Positions 1 through 12,664 of a stretch of 60,000 nt of DNA are shown here, piece after piece. Within the stretch, counting starts at the first letter, position 1. Each line of letters starts with the position of its first letter. The notes below the pieces were generated by a model. The model was not told the DNA's origin. It made no database searches and worked only from the letters and a program-made list of their open reading frames with translations. This DNA is from Polytrichum commune (taxonomy: Eukaryota > Streptophyta > Polytrichopsida > Polytrichales > Polytrichaceae). The position numbers were made by a program, and so were the translations under genes. The stretch spans positions 10,108,001 to 10,168,000 of the forward strand of contig OX485804.1 in the NCBI GenBank assembly GCA_950295325.1. The letters run 5' to 3'.

Positions 1-205
1 CAATATGGTTTAGAATGGTTTTGACCCAAATAATAACTCGGGTATACAAAGATTCTCTTACTTTCATATTCGTCACCAAATATCTATATTTGACTCGTAT
101 TACAATTTTGATGTCCACGTGTACTAGGTTCTTTGATGCCATTATTGATGTCGATTATTATTACCATGCCTTCGATTATATACCAGCCCAACACTGGTTG
201 CGTAC

Positions 206-3200
206 CTGCTTTGATCGCTGCACACGAGAGTTTTCCAGCCGTTCATTTTGGAGTGAACGAAGTAGAAATACACAGCCGTCTGCTCTGTTCGGTCATTAGT
301 TGCCAACACTAACACTCCAAACGGTCCATACATTCCCTTCATAGCCGCTCCTTGTTGGCTACACACGAGTTCACCGCTTTCGGCAAGCAACTCGGGTGGT
401 GTCTGCCCCTGGTTAACGTCCGGCATCTTGAAAGACACTTCTATATCAAGCTGCATGCGCAAACAAACGAGACATTAGCACACAATAGGTCATTTATTTT
501 ATATGGACACACTATTAGCATATGAGTTCTGCATAATCGGCCCATGTCAATGAAAGAACAATGCAAATCTACCATTGGGTTAAATTTACACATTTTCTAG
601 TCACGTAGAACAATTTTTCAGTGACACAGGTCAATTGTGTAGGACTCATATGCTTGTAGTGACAACTCATAGTTGAGTCTTGGTGCAATGTTTGCTTATA
701 AATGTTTTTTTTGGGTTAAGATATCAATTGATTAGTTGGGCAACCGATTGGCAACAATTATAATGTGTTGCTTGGTGACCTGATTAAATCTAATTCAAAT
801 GGTCCTCTAGCCCCAACCTGTACACCCGTAACATCCATCAATTGGGCCTCTGTGCCAGGTTGCAACTCAAAACTTTTGACGGTGATTTTGTTGTGTCGAA
901 GGTCGTCAACTTCTTTGACAGGCCACTGGAGCACGTTGGTGGTAGTTCTGCTGTCCAACCAAACTATCCTGGGCATCGCCTGCGAATAGTGACCAAAGCA
1001 TCAAGTCAGATCTTAAATTTTTGTTTTGTTTTGACAAAAGAGGCATTATTGCTTCATTGCTATAATATGAACAAGGCCACTGACCCAAAAATAGAGAGAG
1101 AGAGAGAGGCCTCTTAGTTTTAAGAATGCATTTTCTTGAATCATTGTGATGCTAGAGAATGTATCTCTAAAATTGAGAAAAGAAGTTAATGATGACAATA
1201 GTGTGACAATGCTATCCTAAAAGTGAAAATGGTGCGAGACAATGCAAGTTGGCAAATTCTACAAGGTTGGAGGGCCTGTGCAGGGTACATGATATAACCA
1301 TTTGGACGTCCTCCCCTTAGGCCCTCCAAATGGAAATGCCGCTAGAAAGGAGCACACAAGATCGAAAATTTGCACACCAAAATCAACATTTTTGAAGCCT
1401 TTGACAATTATGGCCGACTCCTTCTCTCTAATCCCAAGACCACAACAACATAGGCTGCAGCATATCACTACCGACTTTAAAATTATTAAAAATAAAGGCC
1501 ATGCTGTTGACTCACGAGTATTCCTCACCACATAGCACGAGAAACCTCAAAATGTGCAATTCAAACATAATTGAAATCAAAGCACCCCAACACAAGGTTC
1601 CCCGCTGAACATATTTTCACACGTATTTGTCACAGTTCAATAAGTTGGTGCAGATTCCTAAGAGCGATCCCGAGGGAGTGGACGAATTCTCTTGCTACCA
1701 TTAATTTTTTAGCCTGTATAAGCTATGACGACATGCTTATCTCTCAGTCATTTATCACCAAAATCGCTCATCGTCCACCGATTGTGTTATAGAAGACCTC
1801 TCTTTGAAAACTTTGCCCGGACAAATATGAAAGCTGTTGTCGATGTAGTTTACCTGCAAGCCTGACCAACCTTTGGCAACGTCGTCGGCTGTGCTGTCAG
1901 ATTCATTCGTCCAGCCATAGAGTATCCTTCGCTTCGTTTTCTGATCGAAAAACGTTTTAGACGCGTAATACTTCCCGTAGTCGTAGCGCAATCCAACGCC
2001 GGTGTCGATCTGTGGATTTTCGGGAGCATAGGTGTCCGTCTCCACCAAGTACGTGCCCACCGAGTAGTAATCGTGTTTCTTGAGGTCGGAGCTGATCTTG
2101 AGCACGTGCTTCACGGTCGGCCCGACGACGGAGGGGTCCTGCCCTTCTTTGTCTCCGTTCACCAAGACGGGGAAGAAATCGGGGCACTCCCACATCCCGG
2201 TGTTGAGGTGGGAGTGTAGCCGGCCCGTGTAGTTCCAGTGGACGAAATCGGTGCTCTTGTAGAGCATCGCGGTTCCCGTGCTTCCGTTGAACCCGTAGTT
2301 TGCCCCTACGAGCATTCTCCATATCCCATCTAGGGCGCCTTTCCAAGCGGTGGTCGGGTCCCGGAATTGCAGTGGGTTGTACCCGGGAGGGATTTCCGCA
2401 AATGGGTTATATGAGGCCTTCAATTCAAAACACAAACATCACAAACCTGAGGTGCAGCAACCCCGCTCGACAAAGGCTTTAGAATTACGACGCGCTTTGG
2501 TGGAGCTGACGACTTCCTTTACTCTACTTGGGGCTCTACTTTCGATTTGACTCCAAGATTATTTGGAAGATTCAAGTCGTCTCATGTTGGCTTAGTTGGT
2601 CGTTCTTGAGGTTATCGTGTATACTCTCTCTCTCTCTCTCTCTCTCTCTCATGTCTGGGTGACTTTGTTTTTTTTTTTTTGCAATGGAATAGAAGTTGTT
2701 CCATTTGTACTCAAAAGAAAACAAACACACAGCTTGGAAGTTCAAAGAGAGCTAACTAATAATTATATGTTTTCATATCCCACAACCAGGGGTGGTAATT
2801 GTGAGTAGCACCTGTGCAAGGCTTTAGAGTCTATTTAGCATTTTTGGAAATGTTAAACGTTTTTAATAAGCTTAATCTTGGATATGCTTTTCAATTGAAA
2901 TGTTTTTAATTTTATTCATTTTTAAATGCTAGGGAGTCAATAAACTTAAGAGTTTGGATGGTCACCCCTACTTCTAAAGAATTAGTGCTATTTAGTTCTA
3001 ATTTCGAAGAAGGACATTTGTAAATCTTGTCTAGTTCAGAAACAAATGGTATCAATGGATTCTTATCTGTGCCCTCTTTCCAAGCATGTTGCTATCATTT
3101 GTGAAATAACACATCATAAATTCCTAGAACAAAGCATTAGAAGTGATGTGTGCACAACTCATCTAAAAGAAGAGAGTTCTCACTCCGGGTTTTGCAGGTA

Positions 3201-6155
3201 CTCATGTCTTGGGCATCAAACAACCACAATTTGCCCAAAAGATCCTACTGCTGAAGGTGTTCGTTTTGTCATGTTCTCCATCTTCTACCGATCATATTGA
3301 CACAACAAAACTTGTGTTGCATGAATGAATCTACGATGAAGCATTAGCAAAAATTGGATAAAAACCGAACGTCCCCTAATTTAGTTATGGTTTTTAGAAG
3401 TGCATGTTTGTTGATGCCTTAACTAGATACGCAGATCCTCCCAATTTTTCATTATGGAGAGTGTGGAGTACTAGATAAAGTTCAAAGACGTAATCCAATC
3501 TGTTTTGAACATGTGTCTTCATGGTGTTTGTTTCTGTGATCTTCACAGAACCAAACACCAATCCAATATAGGGCTCCGATGAAGAAATGTAGCCGAATAA
3601 CACCCGCACTTTATTGAACAGACCTTGTTGCAGGGGAGAAGGGGAGGCACTGACCTTGACCCACTTCCGGAGCAGCGGATCAGACGGGTCTTCGGGATCA
3701 GCCCTTGCCTGCGATTGAGTGTTGTTCACCGAATTGCCTGTGTACAGAATGACGGGATCTCCGTTATCCAAAAACGTAATGGAACCTGACCACACGCCAT
3801 TCACGTCGTACCACTTATCCCGCTTCAACGCCGACTCCAGGAATCTCCAGCGGATCAAATCCTTGGACACGACATGACCCCATTCGATCGTCCCTGGGAT
3901 GGCGGCGTTCGGGTTGTACTGGTAAAAGAGGTGGTAGTAGCCTTTATAATACACAGGTCCTGCAACGTCAAATTGCGCAACAATCAACCATTTACTGAGA
4001 TTTACAAACGGGGTAATGAATGCGAGGAGCTTGGAGGAAGCTGAGAAAGTCTGCATCTACGATTAAGTTAGGCTAGACAATTCCAGCGTGCTTTGGAGGG
4101 ACCCAACAAGCTTCTCTACCACCGGACGAATACTAGATAAAATGTGCTGGTGTACTCGGGCCCCTAATCTCGGCTTAGTTGAACGTGCTTAGGATTCTTA
4201 CTTTTTTTGGGGGGGTTGTGTGTGTCCACTGAGTGCACCTTAGAGAGTATCTTTGTTTCGGATCTCGGTGGATTTCTATGGTTTTTAGACACTGAAATGA
4301 AGTCTTGTTTCATGTCTCAAAAAACTAAAAGAATTATTATTATTATTATTATGTTTTTTTGCGAGGAGTCCTCCCACTGGTTCTAGTTTGCATCTAGCCT
4401 ACCAAACCATGTTGGCAGTGAGGTAGGTACTGGGCGCTGACCAGGATGATACATGTCCAATACCAAGGATATTGATCGGGACATGACATGGTCATCAATT
4501 AAGGATGATGATTTGTCTCCTCTTAATGAGGAATAAAGATGTAAACAACATCACTTGGCCTGACCACTACCTGCTCAACAAACTATGCTGACGAGCTTTC
4601 TCAAGACTTGAATGCCTAACTTACCCGTTGAACATAATTTGCAAATCGTACAACCTCATAGTTTGAGTTCATGGTGTTGCGAGCAAAGTGATCCTTTCCG
4701 TATTAGTACACACGGGAGTGCCAATTGATTGTTCGATCTCCCTGATCATTTTTAACCCCACCGGCCTCCTTTGCTCAACACCCTAGGTAGCTATGAACAT
4801 TTTGTAGAGAAATCGAACGCAAATAAATTTCTGAATATCTCACTACCTCCCTATTGCTCAGCTTCTACGATTCAAAATCGAAATAGGTGAGGTCAGCCCT
4901 TAAGATTCCCTCCAAGAACCTTGGAACAAGAGGGATGGGAACCCTTCTTGATCCTCCCTGTAAGAGAGAGGGGTGCCCTCTGCAACATTCTACACGTAGA
5001 ATGATACAAAATGTAGTACTTGAATGTGACTATTTGGATTGAAACGATTAATCATACACATCAATGTCCTACGAGTGTCTAACTTTGCCTTCACGTGAAC
5101 TCAGTGATCCATGATGGCAGGATGCTTACCATTTGGATCTGTTGAGCGTTGCAATCCAATCGAGTTCGACGTCGTCGATTAACAATTGTCATCCACACAA
5201 GCAGAGTGGAAGTTAGCGTCAAGAATGTGATAACTGCACTGGACCTCTACACACATTATCAACAGAAACTGTAGTGCAAATCCTATCCAAATATCGCGCA
5301 TATTTTATATCTGCCTCTTAATTAGGATTTGACATATCTGTTTTCAGTTTCTACTCGCCAACAACTTAGCAGTGTTCATCTGAATTCGAACAACTGACAG
5401 ATTTCTGTTCTAGAATCATGGTCTTGGCATGATTGGTGTTTTCACAAGAAAGAACTCCAGCTTGCCAAAGCATTTACAAACGGAGAACACATTGTGACAT
5501 CATATGACTTGGAAAACTTGTTCAATTGTTAATAAATAGTCAGAAGCAAGGAATCTGAAAACCTCCACAGCAGATTCCTGCTTTGGAACTACTCATTCTC
5601 TTGGTGACAATGAACATGATTGGTTAAATTGAACAAGAAACAAGCGATCCAACACGAAAGTCTAAACTGAGATCATATATATCAATATTTTCAAAACAAC
5701 TGTGCACTTATTAAAAAATAAACTCAAAACTCAGCAAGAAAATAAACCTGCATCCACAATCAATGGATCAGTCACACCTCAACACCGATATTCCAACCGT
5801 ACCACCAACTAACCCAGATTGTTTGCAATTGCACCTCGGGAGGTTATTTTTTACCATTCATCCAGTGGCTTTTAGGTTGGAAGTGGTAGCCTGTCCTATA
5901 CGGAAGGCCCAACTTGGAATTGTTCACCGGAGCCGACGCCAAATCGATCTGCCCTTGCTCAACCAAAGAAGCCGCTTCTAAGGCAGCCGAGTATCCACCC
6001 GCTTCCACCTGACCTGGACTCGTGCTAATCAAAATCCCCATCACACTCAAAATCAACCACATAACGAGAACAGATGATGAATCAGCAGTGGTTGACACAA
6101 TCCTGCAATTCATCATCTTCTTGGACCTGGTTTCACACAACACCGGCATCTTCAT
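206..6155 (-). CDS. CWINV: Cell-wall invertase (beta-fructofuranosidase, GH32), 3' end cut by window edge
   Basis: Hydrolyses sucrose to glucose and fructose in the apoplast. Exons in transcription order: 5855-6155, 5130-5138, 3655-3959, 1854-2417, 818-979, 206-450; the last ends in phase 2 at a GT donor, so the terminal exon(s) lie left of base 1. All junctions are GT/AG and in phase, giving about 528 residues; the family is usually near 580. The N-terminus has a hydrophobic stretch (about residues 28-46) fitting a secretion signal. Key motifs: NDPNG at 100-104 (nucleophile Asp101, codon split by intron 1), FYQYNP, FRDP (Asp225, transition-state stabiliser), and WECPD (acid/base Glu282). Pro in WECPD marks the cell-wall rather than the vacuolar type. 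Met1 is taken as the first ATG; Met14 or Met15 are alternatives. The usual large exon 3 (about 870 nt) is split here by a 1,237-bp intron after WVK. Confidence 0.93.
2624..2650. repeat. (CT)n microsatellite in invertase intron 3
   Basis: A perfect 27-bp CT dinucleotide run lies within the intron that splits invertase exon 3. A shorter GA run lies at 1093-1108 in the next intron. Confidence 0.95.
3265..3490 (+). repeat. Dispersed repeat in invertase intron 3 (copies near 14140 and 57190)
   Basis: The block around TGTTCTCCA(T/A)CTTCTA...TTGTGTTGCAT recurs at 14140-14310 and 57190-57450 in the same orientation. It spans a large part of the intron between invertase exons 3655-3959 and 1854-2417. 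No TIR or LTR boundary is clear, so the class is unknown. Its presence shows that TE sequence entered this unusual intron. Confidence 0.6.
5130..5138 (-). other. 9-nt mini-exon of the invertase gene
   Basis: On the minus strand the nine bases ATCCAAATG are flanked by AG on the 5' side and GTAAGC on the 3' side. They join exon 1 (ending AATG) to exon 3 (starting GACC) and complete the codons for NDPNG. A 9-nt exon coding the core of this motif is a known hallmark of plant invertase genes. The 3' splice site lacks an obvious long pyrimidine tract. Confidence 0.9.
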
Positions 6156-7559
6156 CGTTGTGAGGATTGATTAATCACCAGGAAGCATGTAAGTTTAGTG
6201 TGCTAATGATCAAATGATTCCTCTACCCTGGATCTATCTACGGACAGACAGGGTTGACGGTGATGTTTAATTTCCTAGCCTAGTTCCAGCATTCCTGAAT
6301 GGGAAGGAGGGATTAGCTCCGAATTTGTGGATGATCCTCTTCCACCTCCAAGAGTGTGAGTTGACATGTGCTCGTTGTATGATTGCTGCTGCAGTGCCGG
6401 GTTAACCTTGCGCCTGCAACTTTGCTTTTGAAAGTGATCTGAAAGTGAAGTGAGATTCAACTGGGAAATATTGGGTAGCTTTTGAGCCCTCTTATTGTTC
6501 GGCGACACCTTTCCCTCCGCGGAACCACAACTGAGTGATTGCTGCAGCTGGCCGTGAAAGAAAGTAAGTAGCTTTAATTTTCTCTCTGACTTGAGTGTCA
6601 GTGAGTTCGATTTACACCTGATATGTAGGCTTTCAAGTTTGTTCTGTTCCAATCTGTACTCTGAGTCATGTCACCTGAAATGCGACGGCCACACTTTTTC
6701 TTCTTTTTTCTTTATTTCTCTACTTTCAGTAGCCACTTGGTTCATCAAAGAATAATTAGCAAAGTGCAGTACTGCAGTAGCAAGGTAGATGGGCGCTAAA
6801 ACTACCACTTTTGGCATTGAGCATAGGCAATATTATCATGATATTACTCAGCTGATGAGTCATATTCAACTGCCCTAACTTTAGATTCAATTTAAAGTAG
6901 TGGGATTATGACGTTCGAAGTCTTTATTCTCTAATGTATCTCCATTGGAATCGTGAATACAGTTCAATATCCGAGTATTGTTATGATGAGATCAAACTAG
7001 TTTCGGATGATTCTCCGTAGTGACTGACAAGGGATTTCTGGAACACCAAAGTATGTCTCGTTTGAATTTTATATGCAAAAGTTATAAGGGTTCAAAGTTT
7101 TTATTTGACATTGGAGCATGATGTTAAAGTTGTTGGACGTTTTCAGAACCAATATGTACTTCATTTGCATATTTTAAGGGTGTTGGTTTTGGATGGGGTG
7201 AACAATTTTTACCACCATATGTTGTAGCGGGTGGAGCTTTGCAATTGATTCAACCCTTTGGTGTCTACTAAAATGAAAAGAAAGAAAGAAGATAATAGAA
7301 ATTGAACATCAATAATTTTGTGATGGAAGGCCCATTCAACCTATCCCATATTAGTGAATGGGTTTATCTCGTTCAGGTCCACTCACAAGGTGATTGCTTA
7401 CTTGTTGATAGGGAGGCTCTAACATTCAATGTCTACTAAGCTTTAGTAAATTCTGATGAGGTTTTATGTATGAAGAACTAAGTTGAAAAGTAGCTTTACC
7501 AGATCTAAATAAAGCTAGTTCAAAACTAGTTTCTGAGTGATTTGTAATGACTTTCCTTT
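6156..7559. other. Upstream region of the invertase; no gene seen
   Basis: This is the 5' flank of the invertase. A 125-codon minus-strand frame at 6275-6652 has no recognisable domain and probably is not a gene. I could not place a convincing TATA box. The right part is repeat-like AT-rich sequence leading into the copia remnant. Confidence 0.5.
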
Positions 7560-9089
7560 TAATGGCTACAACAATTGAACATTGAAATCTTTCAACTTAA
7601 CCCCTAAAACTAATAAGGTTTTTTTGGGTCCAAGCAACCGTTTGCTTGGGGCTCCAAATGACTTGCCTAGTAACAACACGTGATGTCCTCATCTCTCAAC
7701 TAAAAGGTGAATTTGACATAAAAGATTTTGGAGAAACCACCTTATGTCTTGGTCTATAGGTTGAACATCTTGCAGGAGGCATTTTCCTACATGAGAGCTT
7801 ATACACTCGAAAGATACTCAAACGTTTTTTCATAGATGCTACTCACCCACTAAGTTCTTTGATGGTGGTACAATAATTGGACCTAAAGAAACATGAGTTT
7901 TGATCATGCGATGATCGAGGGGGAGAAATGTTTGGGATATGAAACTCCATACTTGGCAACAATAAGTGCATTTTGTATTTGGCAAATTGCATTAGGCCTA
8001 AAATTGCATTTGTCATTGATTTATTGGCTGGATTTAGTGCTAAGCCAAATAAATGACACTAGATGGGAGTCAAACATATCCTACAATATCTCAAGGCACA
8101 AAGGATCTAGAATTGTTTTATAAAGTTGGAGAGGATAGCAACATCAAAGGATACATGGGTGTAGGTTACCTCTCTGATCCACATCAAAGGAAATCTCAAA
8201 CATGTTATGTGATCCTCAAATAAGGAGCAGTAAAATCTTGGAAGTCAATGAAGCAAAGTCTTGCAACCACATCTTTAAATCATTTAGAAAAATTTAGCCA
8301 TGCATGAGGCATCACGTGAATGTGTTTGGTTGCGATTGACTGATGACTTTATCAAAGGTTCTTGTGGGTTTCTAGATGTTCCAGCTAGCTACTCCAACAA
8401 TAAGTTATAAAGACACTGCAATGTGCATTGCTCATATATATAAAGGCGGGCTACATCAAAGGAGACGAAATCAATCACATCTTACCAAAATTATTTTTCA
8501 TTCATGAACTACAAGGACCAAATATAGATGTGAAGCAACTTAGATCTTTTGACAACCTAGGAAAACTTATTTAGTAAGTCATTACCAACTGATAGACATA
8601 GACATATTATTAAGGGAATAGTGATGTAAAGGTTTTCATTTCTATCTGACATGTAAACAATCATGTAAACCCTCAATTTTTTTCCTTCACCACGGGTTTT
8701 TGCCTCAATTATGAGATTTGTTTTTGTTTTTGTTTAAATTTAAATTTAAATTTTTTAAATAAAAATATTTTGTTTGGTAAGGTTTTTAATGAAGGAAGGG
8801 TATGTGGTGTCTAAAACAAGACTCATTGTGTCTAGAGGGAGTGTTCGACCATTGTTGATCTTGATTGGGTGTTAGTAGACTTAGCTTTGTTGCCATAGGA
8901 TGTTCTCTTGGAACTATACTTACCAACGAGGCATGTGAACTCGAAAGCATCAAACCCTCTATATATACTCAAGTAGAAGATAATTAAAGAGGAAGTGACC
9001 TCTCAGTATCTCGCTCTCTTGCTCATAGAGTTTCACTCATTATTACTCTCTATCATCTTCTCTCATTATTTTTGTAACAAAATTCAACA
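7560..9089 (+). mobile_element. Decayed Ty1/copia retrotransposon, 3' part (RT end, RNase H, 3' LTR)
   Basis: Conceptual translation across many stops and frameshifts follows the copia pol C-terminus in order. It shows the end of the reverse transcriptase (KGEFDIKDFGET, then a CLGL..EHL segment, then YLANC), the RNase H segment (YLSDPHQRKSQT, then EASRECVWL), and the tail (FFIHELQ, then a QLRSFDNL region and KSLPT) near 8460-8600. After it comes the usual copia untranslated stretch ending GGTAAGGTTTTTAATGAAG, then a purine tract abutting the LTR at 8842. The gag, integrase and 5' LTR are missing, so the element is dead and 5'-truncated. Confidence 0.85.
8842..9089 (+). mobile_element. 3' LTR of the copia remnant
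   Basis: It begins TGTTCGACC immediately after the purine-rich AGAGGGAG and ends ATTCAACA, giving short TGTT/AACA inverted ends over 248 bp. It holds a TATA-like CTCTATATATAC about 120 bp in. No second LTR is in the window to confirm the boundaries. Confidence 0.65.
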
Positions 9090-9713
9090 TTTTCTTCATA
9101 TTTGTAGTAGTTGTGGTGAAGAGGTGGAGGTGTAGGGATAGAAAGATGAGAGAGAAAGTGAAAAGGGGAGGATAAATTGTTTGTTCGCAAATGGTTTGGG
9201 ACATCAAACACCAAGGGTTTGCAAGGCATCAAGTATTACCCATTTTTTTAATCCTACTTGAGGGGCCAGATCAGTTAGTATATTTTGATTTGCAATCAAA
9301 TAATTTTGATTTTTCATTATGAAAAACGACGACGATGTTGTTGATTCAAATTGTATGGATGTAGTTTAGAACTCACCTTTTACAACTGTCATTTCAAAGC
9401 AATCATTTTAAATATCTTGCATTTGACTTGGAGCCCCAATGCGTTTAAACAATTTTACCCCTAAATGCTTTCATTTGAGTTTGAAAATTATATTTTAATA
9501 TTATTATGAAAATGATAGTTCAAACTAAACATGTAGGTAACAATTTTCAGTGCCCCCCTCACTTCATGGTACATGCGTATATTCAAATAAAAACTATTAA
9601 AATAATAATTCTCAATATCCACATTTAAATTGATACATACTTGACAAAAAAATCATAAATTCTATATAAATATACCTAAATTTGGTTTCCCTCTACCAAA
9701 ATCATATATATAT

Positions 9714-10459
9714 GGGGCCATTCACGGTTGGGGTACTACTTTTGGGTGTCTAACGGTTTAAGGACTTTTTTTGATAACTTCACATACTTGGTATAATTGG
9801 ATTTGTATTGTGGAGCATATTTTGGATCATACCTACATTTCATCCTCCATATTGAGTACAACGACAAAGTTAATTTACAAGGAATAGGGTCATCTATGAT
9901 ATCCATTTGATTCCTTAAAGGACATTCAGGAGTGCTGTCTTACTTCCTGACCTTAGGATCAAGGAACGAAAAGGACAACAAGAATTAATTGAAATGATCC
10001 CAATTTTTTTCCTCACAATTATCGTTCAAGTGTGTACCAATAGAACCAAATATGTATTGAATAGCAATTGCCCAACTTTACATGTGGCACCAAACATGTC
10101 CAAATATACATATACTCACGGCCACACGTAAAAGGAACGTCTAGTATTAGAATTGGACAAAAAAAATTATATGAATGGATACATGACACTTTTACCAAGG
10201 TACCAAGATACATAATAGGAAATAATTGACCACCAATGCACACCTAAATAGCAAAAAAATGCCACTGATGTGGCCTAGGGTTTAGGGTGATTATTAAATA
10301 ATAATAAAAATCTTTCTTGATAAAGCTTATGAACTATCTACTTATTTATGTAAAATTTATTGATCAAATAATAATAAATCATGATAAAAACCAAGATCAA
10401 TGCGACAAAGTCCTTAAGTCCTTTGTCCCAAAAGTAGTACCCCAACCGTGAATGCCCCC
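9714..10459. mobile_element. 746-bp TIR DNA element, non-autonomous
   Basis: The ends are inverted repeats of about 33 bp starting GGGG(C/G)CATTCACGGTTGGG and running through TACTACTTTTGGG, with further matching AAGGACTT blocks inside. The flanks are AT dinucleotide runs, so the target duplication is ambiguous (TA or TATA). No transposase frame is present; the 74-codon minus frame at 10019-10243 has no similarity I recognise. Superfamily not settled. Confidence 0.75.
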
Positions 10460-10559
10460 ATATAGCCTTTGAAATGAAATGAAGTTGATTTTAGAATCCG
10501 AGAAGTATGAGAAAGCCTTTGAGATTCATGTGAACCATGAACTACACTACATTTAATAT

Positions 10560-10765
10560 TTAGTGTCACCAATTCTAATCGTCTTGCTCAATACCAATTG
10601 TAAACCGCGGTATAGTGTCACCAACACTAAATGTTAACACAACATTATTTGTCATTCCTTGTAAATTTTCTAGGGGGGATTATAGATTTACAGTGTGGCA
10701 AATACTGTCATGTACCAAATGAATTTTCATCCAATTTTCAATTTTCCATGACATTATTTCAGCAC
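10560..10765. repeat. Dispersed repeat, second copy at 57900-58115
   Basis: Both copies share TTAGTGTCACCAATTCTA, AACATTATTTGTCATTCC and the following block about a dinucleotide-rich ATTTTTCATCCAA, in the same order and orientation over about 200 bp with moderate divergence. Confidence 0.7.
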
Positions 10766-10929
10766 AAGTTGCTGACAAGAGAAGGTAGGGTTTTGGCCAA
10801 TAGATGAACTCATCCATCATCCATGATGGCATTTGTTTACTTATTAGTAAGAAGTGCCAACTAAAAAGTTCCCATAGAGACATAAAATGCCAATCGATAC
10901 TAGGCACCATACTGAGTGTCGATAATTTA

Positions 10930-11025
10930 AGGTATATTCTCTAAAATATTCTAAAATGACTGGTAATCCTTTCTGCAGTCTTGAATATCAACCGGTTATT
11001 TCTCAAACTCATCAACTGGTACATC
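10930..11025. repeat. Arm of a long-range inverted repeat (partner 16890-17000)
   Basis: The reverse complement of this segment matches 16890-17000 through CCAGTTGA, GAGTTTGAGAAATAACCGGT, TTCAAGACT and AATATACCTT. The arms lie about 6 kb apart and could be ends of one element or two inverted copies. Confidence 0.6.
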
Positions 11026-11029
11026 TGTT

Positions 11030-12650
11030 GTAATAACTAGCAGTCATTGAAGTGCAGCAGCTTGAAGGCACTACTCGTATCTCAAGTTTTAAGCAACTTT
11101 GTAGTTGAAACAACTGAAGTTTAATCAAGTTTCTTCAAACGACATTATAGTTTGGAGGAAGATAACTCAAGCTTCGCATGCGTTCCGTATGCATTAGGTG
11201 TTACATGCACTTGTTGCATGAACCAATTTAATTAGATCTTGCTAAACCTTTGTTCAGGCTTTTTGCATGGTTTATACTAGTCATACTAGTTATATATAGT
11301 TGCATGGCAAACGCATAAAGTATAAGTATAATCGATCTTACTAAATCAGATATTTAGTGCACCGAGCTATGTTCGAGGAAAACCGACGGCTAGTTCATTA
11401 GCAGCCGATGGATTTCCCCTCATGGCCGGTTCAAATTTCCAACCATCGGATGGCAATCCGACTGTAATTTCAATCCTTCGACAATTAGCCGATGGACCAG
11501 AAAATGTCCTGGAAATGTAGCCGATTCTTCTTGTGAGTTACTGGATTTCAGCCGGAAGCATCCAAAGCACTTTTTGTATGGGGCATCTAATGATGCACTT
11601 GAGGAAGTACCCTAAACCTTAAACTTTTTGAATTATGCAACCTTTCCATGACCAAATCCAATTGCTTCTATGAAGAATTGGGGGACCCTTGGCCTTCAAG
11701 CGGTGAAGGCATTGCTAGGTTCAATTCCTGCCAAGGATATTAACTCTTCAAATTTAAAGTTTTGAACATGCCTTTCATTTCACTTATTCAAGATTTTGTA
11801 CTAAGAAATGATTTCTAATAACTTTTCATACATTTTTTAAACAATTAGTGCTGATATGAATTCCATTTAATCGGATATTGGCCAATGAAAATATGAAAAT
11901 ATAGGCAATTGGCCGATTGATTTTACAGAAGACCGGCTCTTACCGATGTAAATTGGAAAAAATCCGACCCTTCCTAGCAACTACCGGCAATTAGCCACTA
12001 AGGCTTCAAAAACTTCCCGAACTTTGGCAACGAGTGTTAGTTTGCGAGGCTAGCTAGGGTGGGTTTCATGACTTGTCATGCAATGCCATATGTTAGATGA
12101 TATTTTCTCTAGTGGTCACCTAGTAATTGCAAGACAATTAGTGTCATCCACATTAAATTAGGTTTTTAGTGTAGCTCAATTCATCAAATTAGATTTCAAG
12201 GCTCCGAGATGCTCCACCAACCATTGACGATGATGTACAATCGATGTAACGGATAACGAAAATTGAATATTGGTGTCTTTATTTGTTTATTTATGATTTG
12301 TATTTTTTGATATGTGATTATTTAATTTTGGATGATTATTCATTGTAATTTTTTAATTTGAAATTGGGTTTTTTTTGGGGGGGGGGGAGGTTGGGGAGAA
12401 AATAAATGGCTAGTGATTTGCTAAATGTAGATTCAAGAAAACCACACATGACCACAAGTTTAGAAAGTAGTAATCACAATGAGGTTCAAATCATGTGACC
12501 AAAAAGATAGAGGAGGTCTGCTTCCGCTAGGGTGGCAATCCTTGTTGGCATCATAAAATAGTTTAAAAGCGTCCACTGAAAATACTTCTCTCTTCCAATC
12601 TATGGGCACATATGGTACAAGTTCATAGAGTAAGCAAGAGTCTGGTTATA
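11030..12650. repeat. Old dispersed repeat with CCGATGG/ACCGGC blocks; no gene
   Basis: The stretch has many related CCGATGG, GCCGAT and ACCGGC blocks and shares several segments, including CTTCAAAAACTTC(C/T)CG and a tRNA-like hairpin, with 16900-17720. No coding frame has support. A G-run lies near 12371-12387. Confidence 0.5.
11687..11736 (+). repeat. tRNA-like hairpin with B-box (copy 1)
   Basis: Fifty bases begin CCTTGGC and end GCCAAGG, a perfect 7-bp acceptor-like stem. Inside is AGGTTCAATTCCT, close to the pol III B-box. It is about 23 bases shorter than a tRNA and has no full anticodon arm, so it is a tRNA relic rather than a gene. A second copy is at 17403-17455. Confidence 0.55.
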
Positions 12651-12664
12651 TCATGCTTGTTATG

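Noticed and set aside
1957-2346. A 129-codon minus frame overlapping invertase exon 4
   Set aside because: Wrong frame of the exon; the exon's own frame carries FRDP and WECPD.
6275-6652. 125-codon minus frame upstream of the invertase as a gene
   Set aside because: No domain, low complexity, no splice partner, and it sits in the expected promoter/5' flank.
7893-8123. A 76-codon plus frame
   Set aside because: A frame-shifted stretch of the copia reverse transcriptase, not a separate gene.
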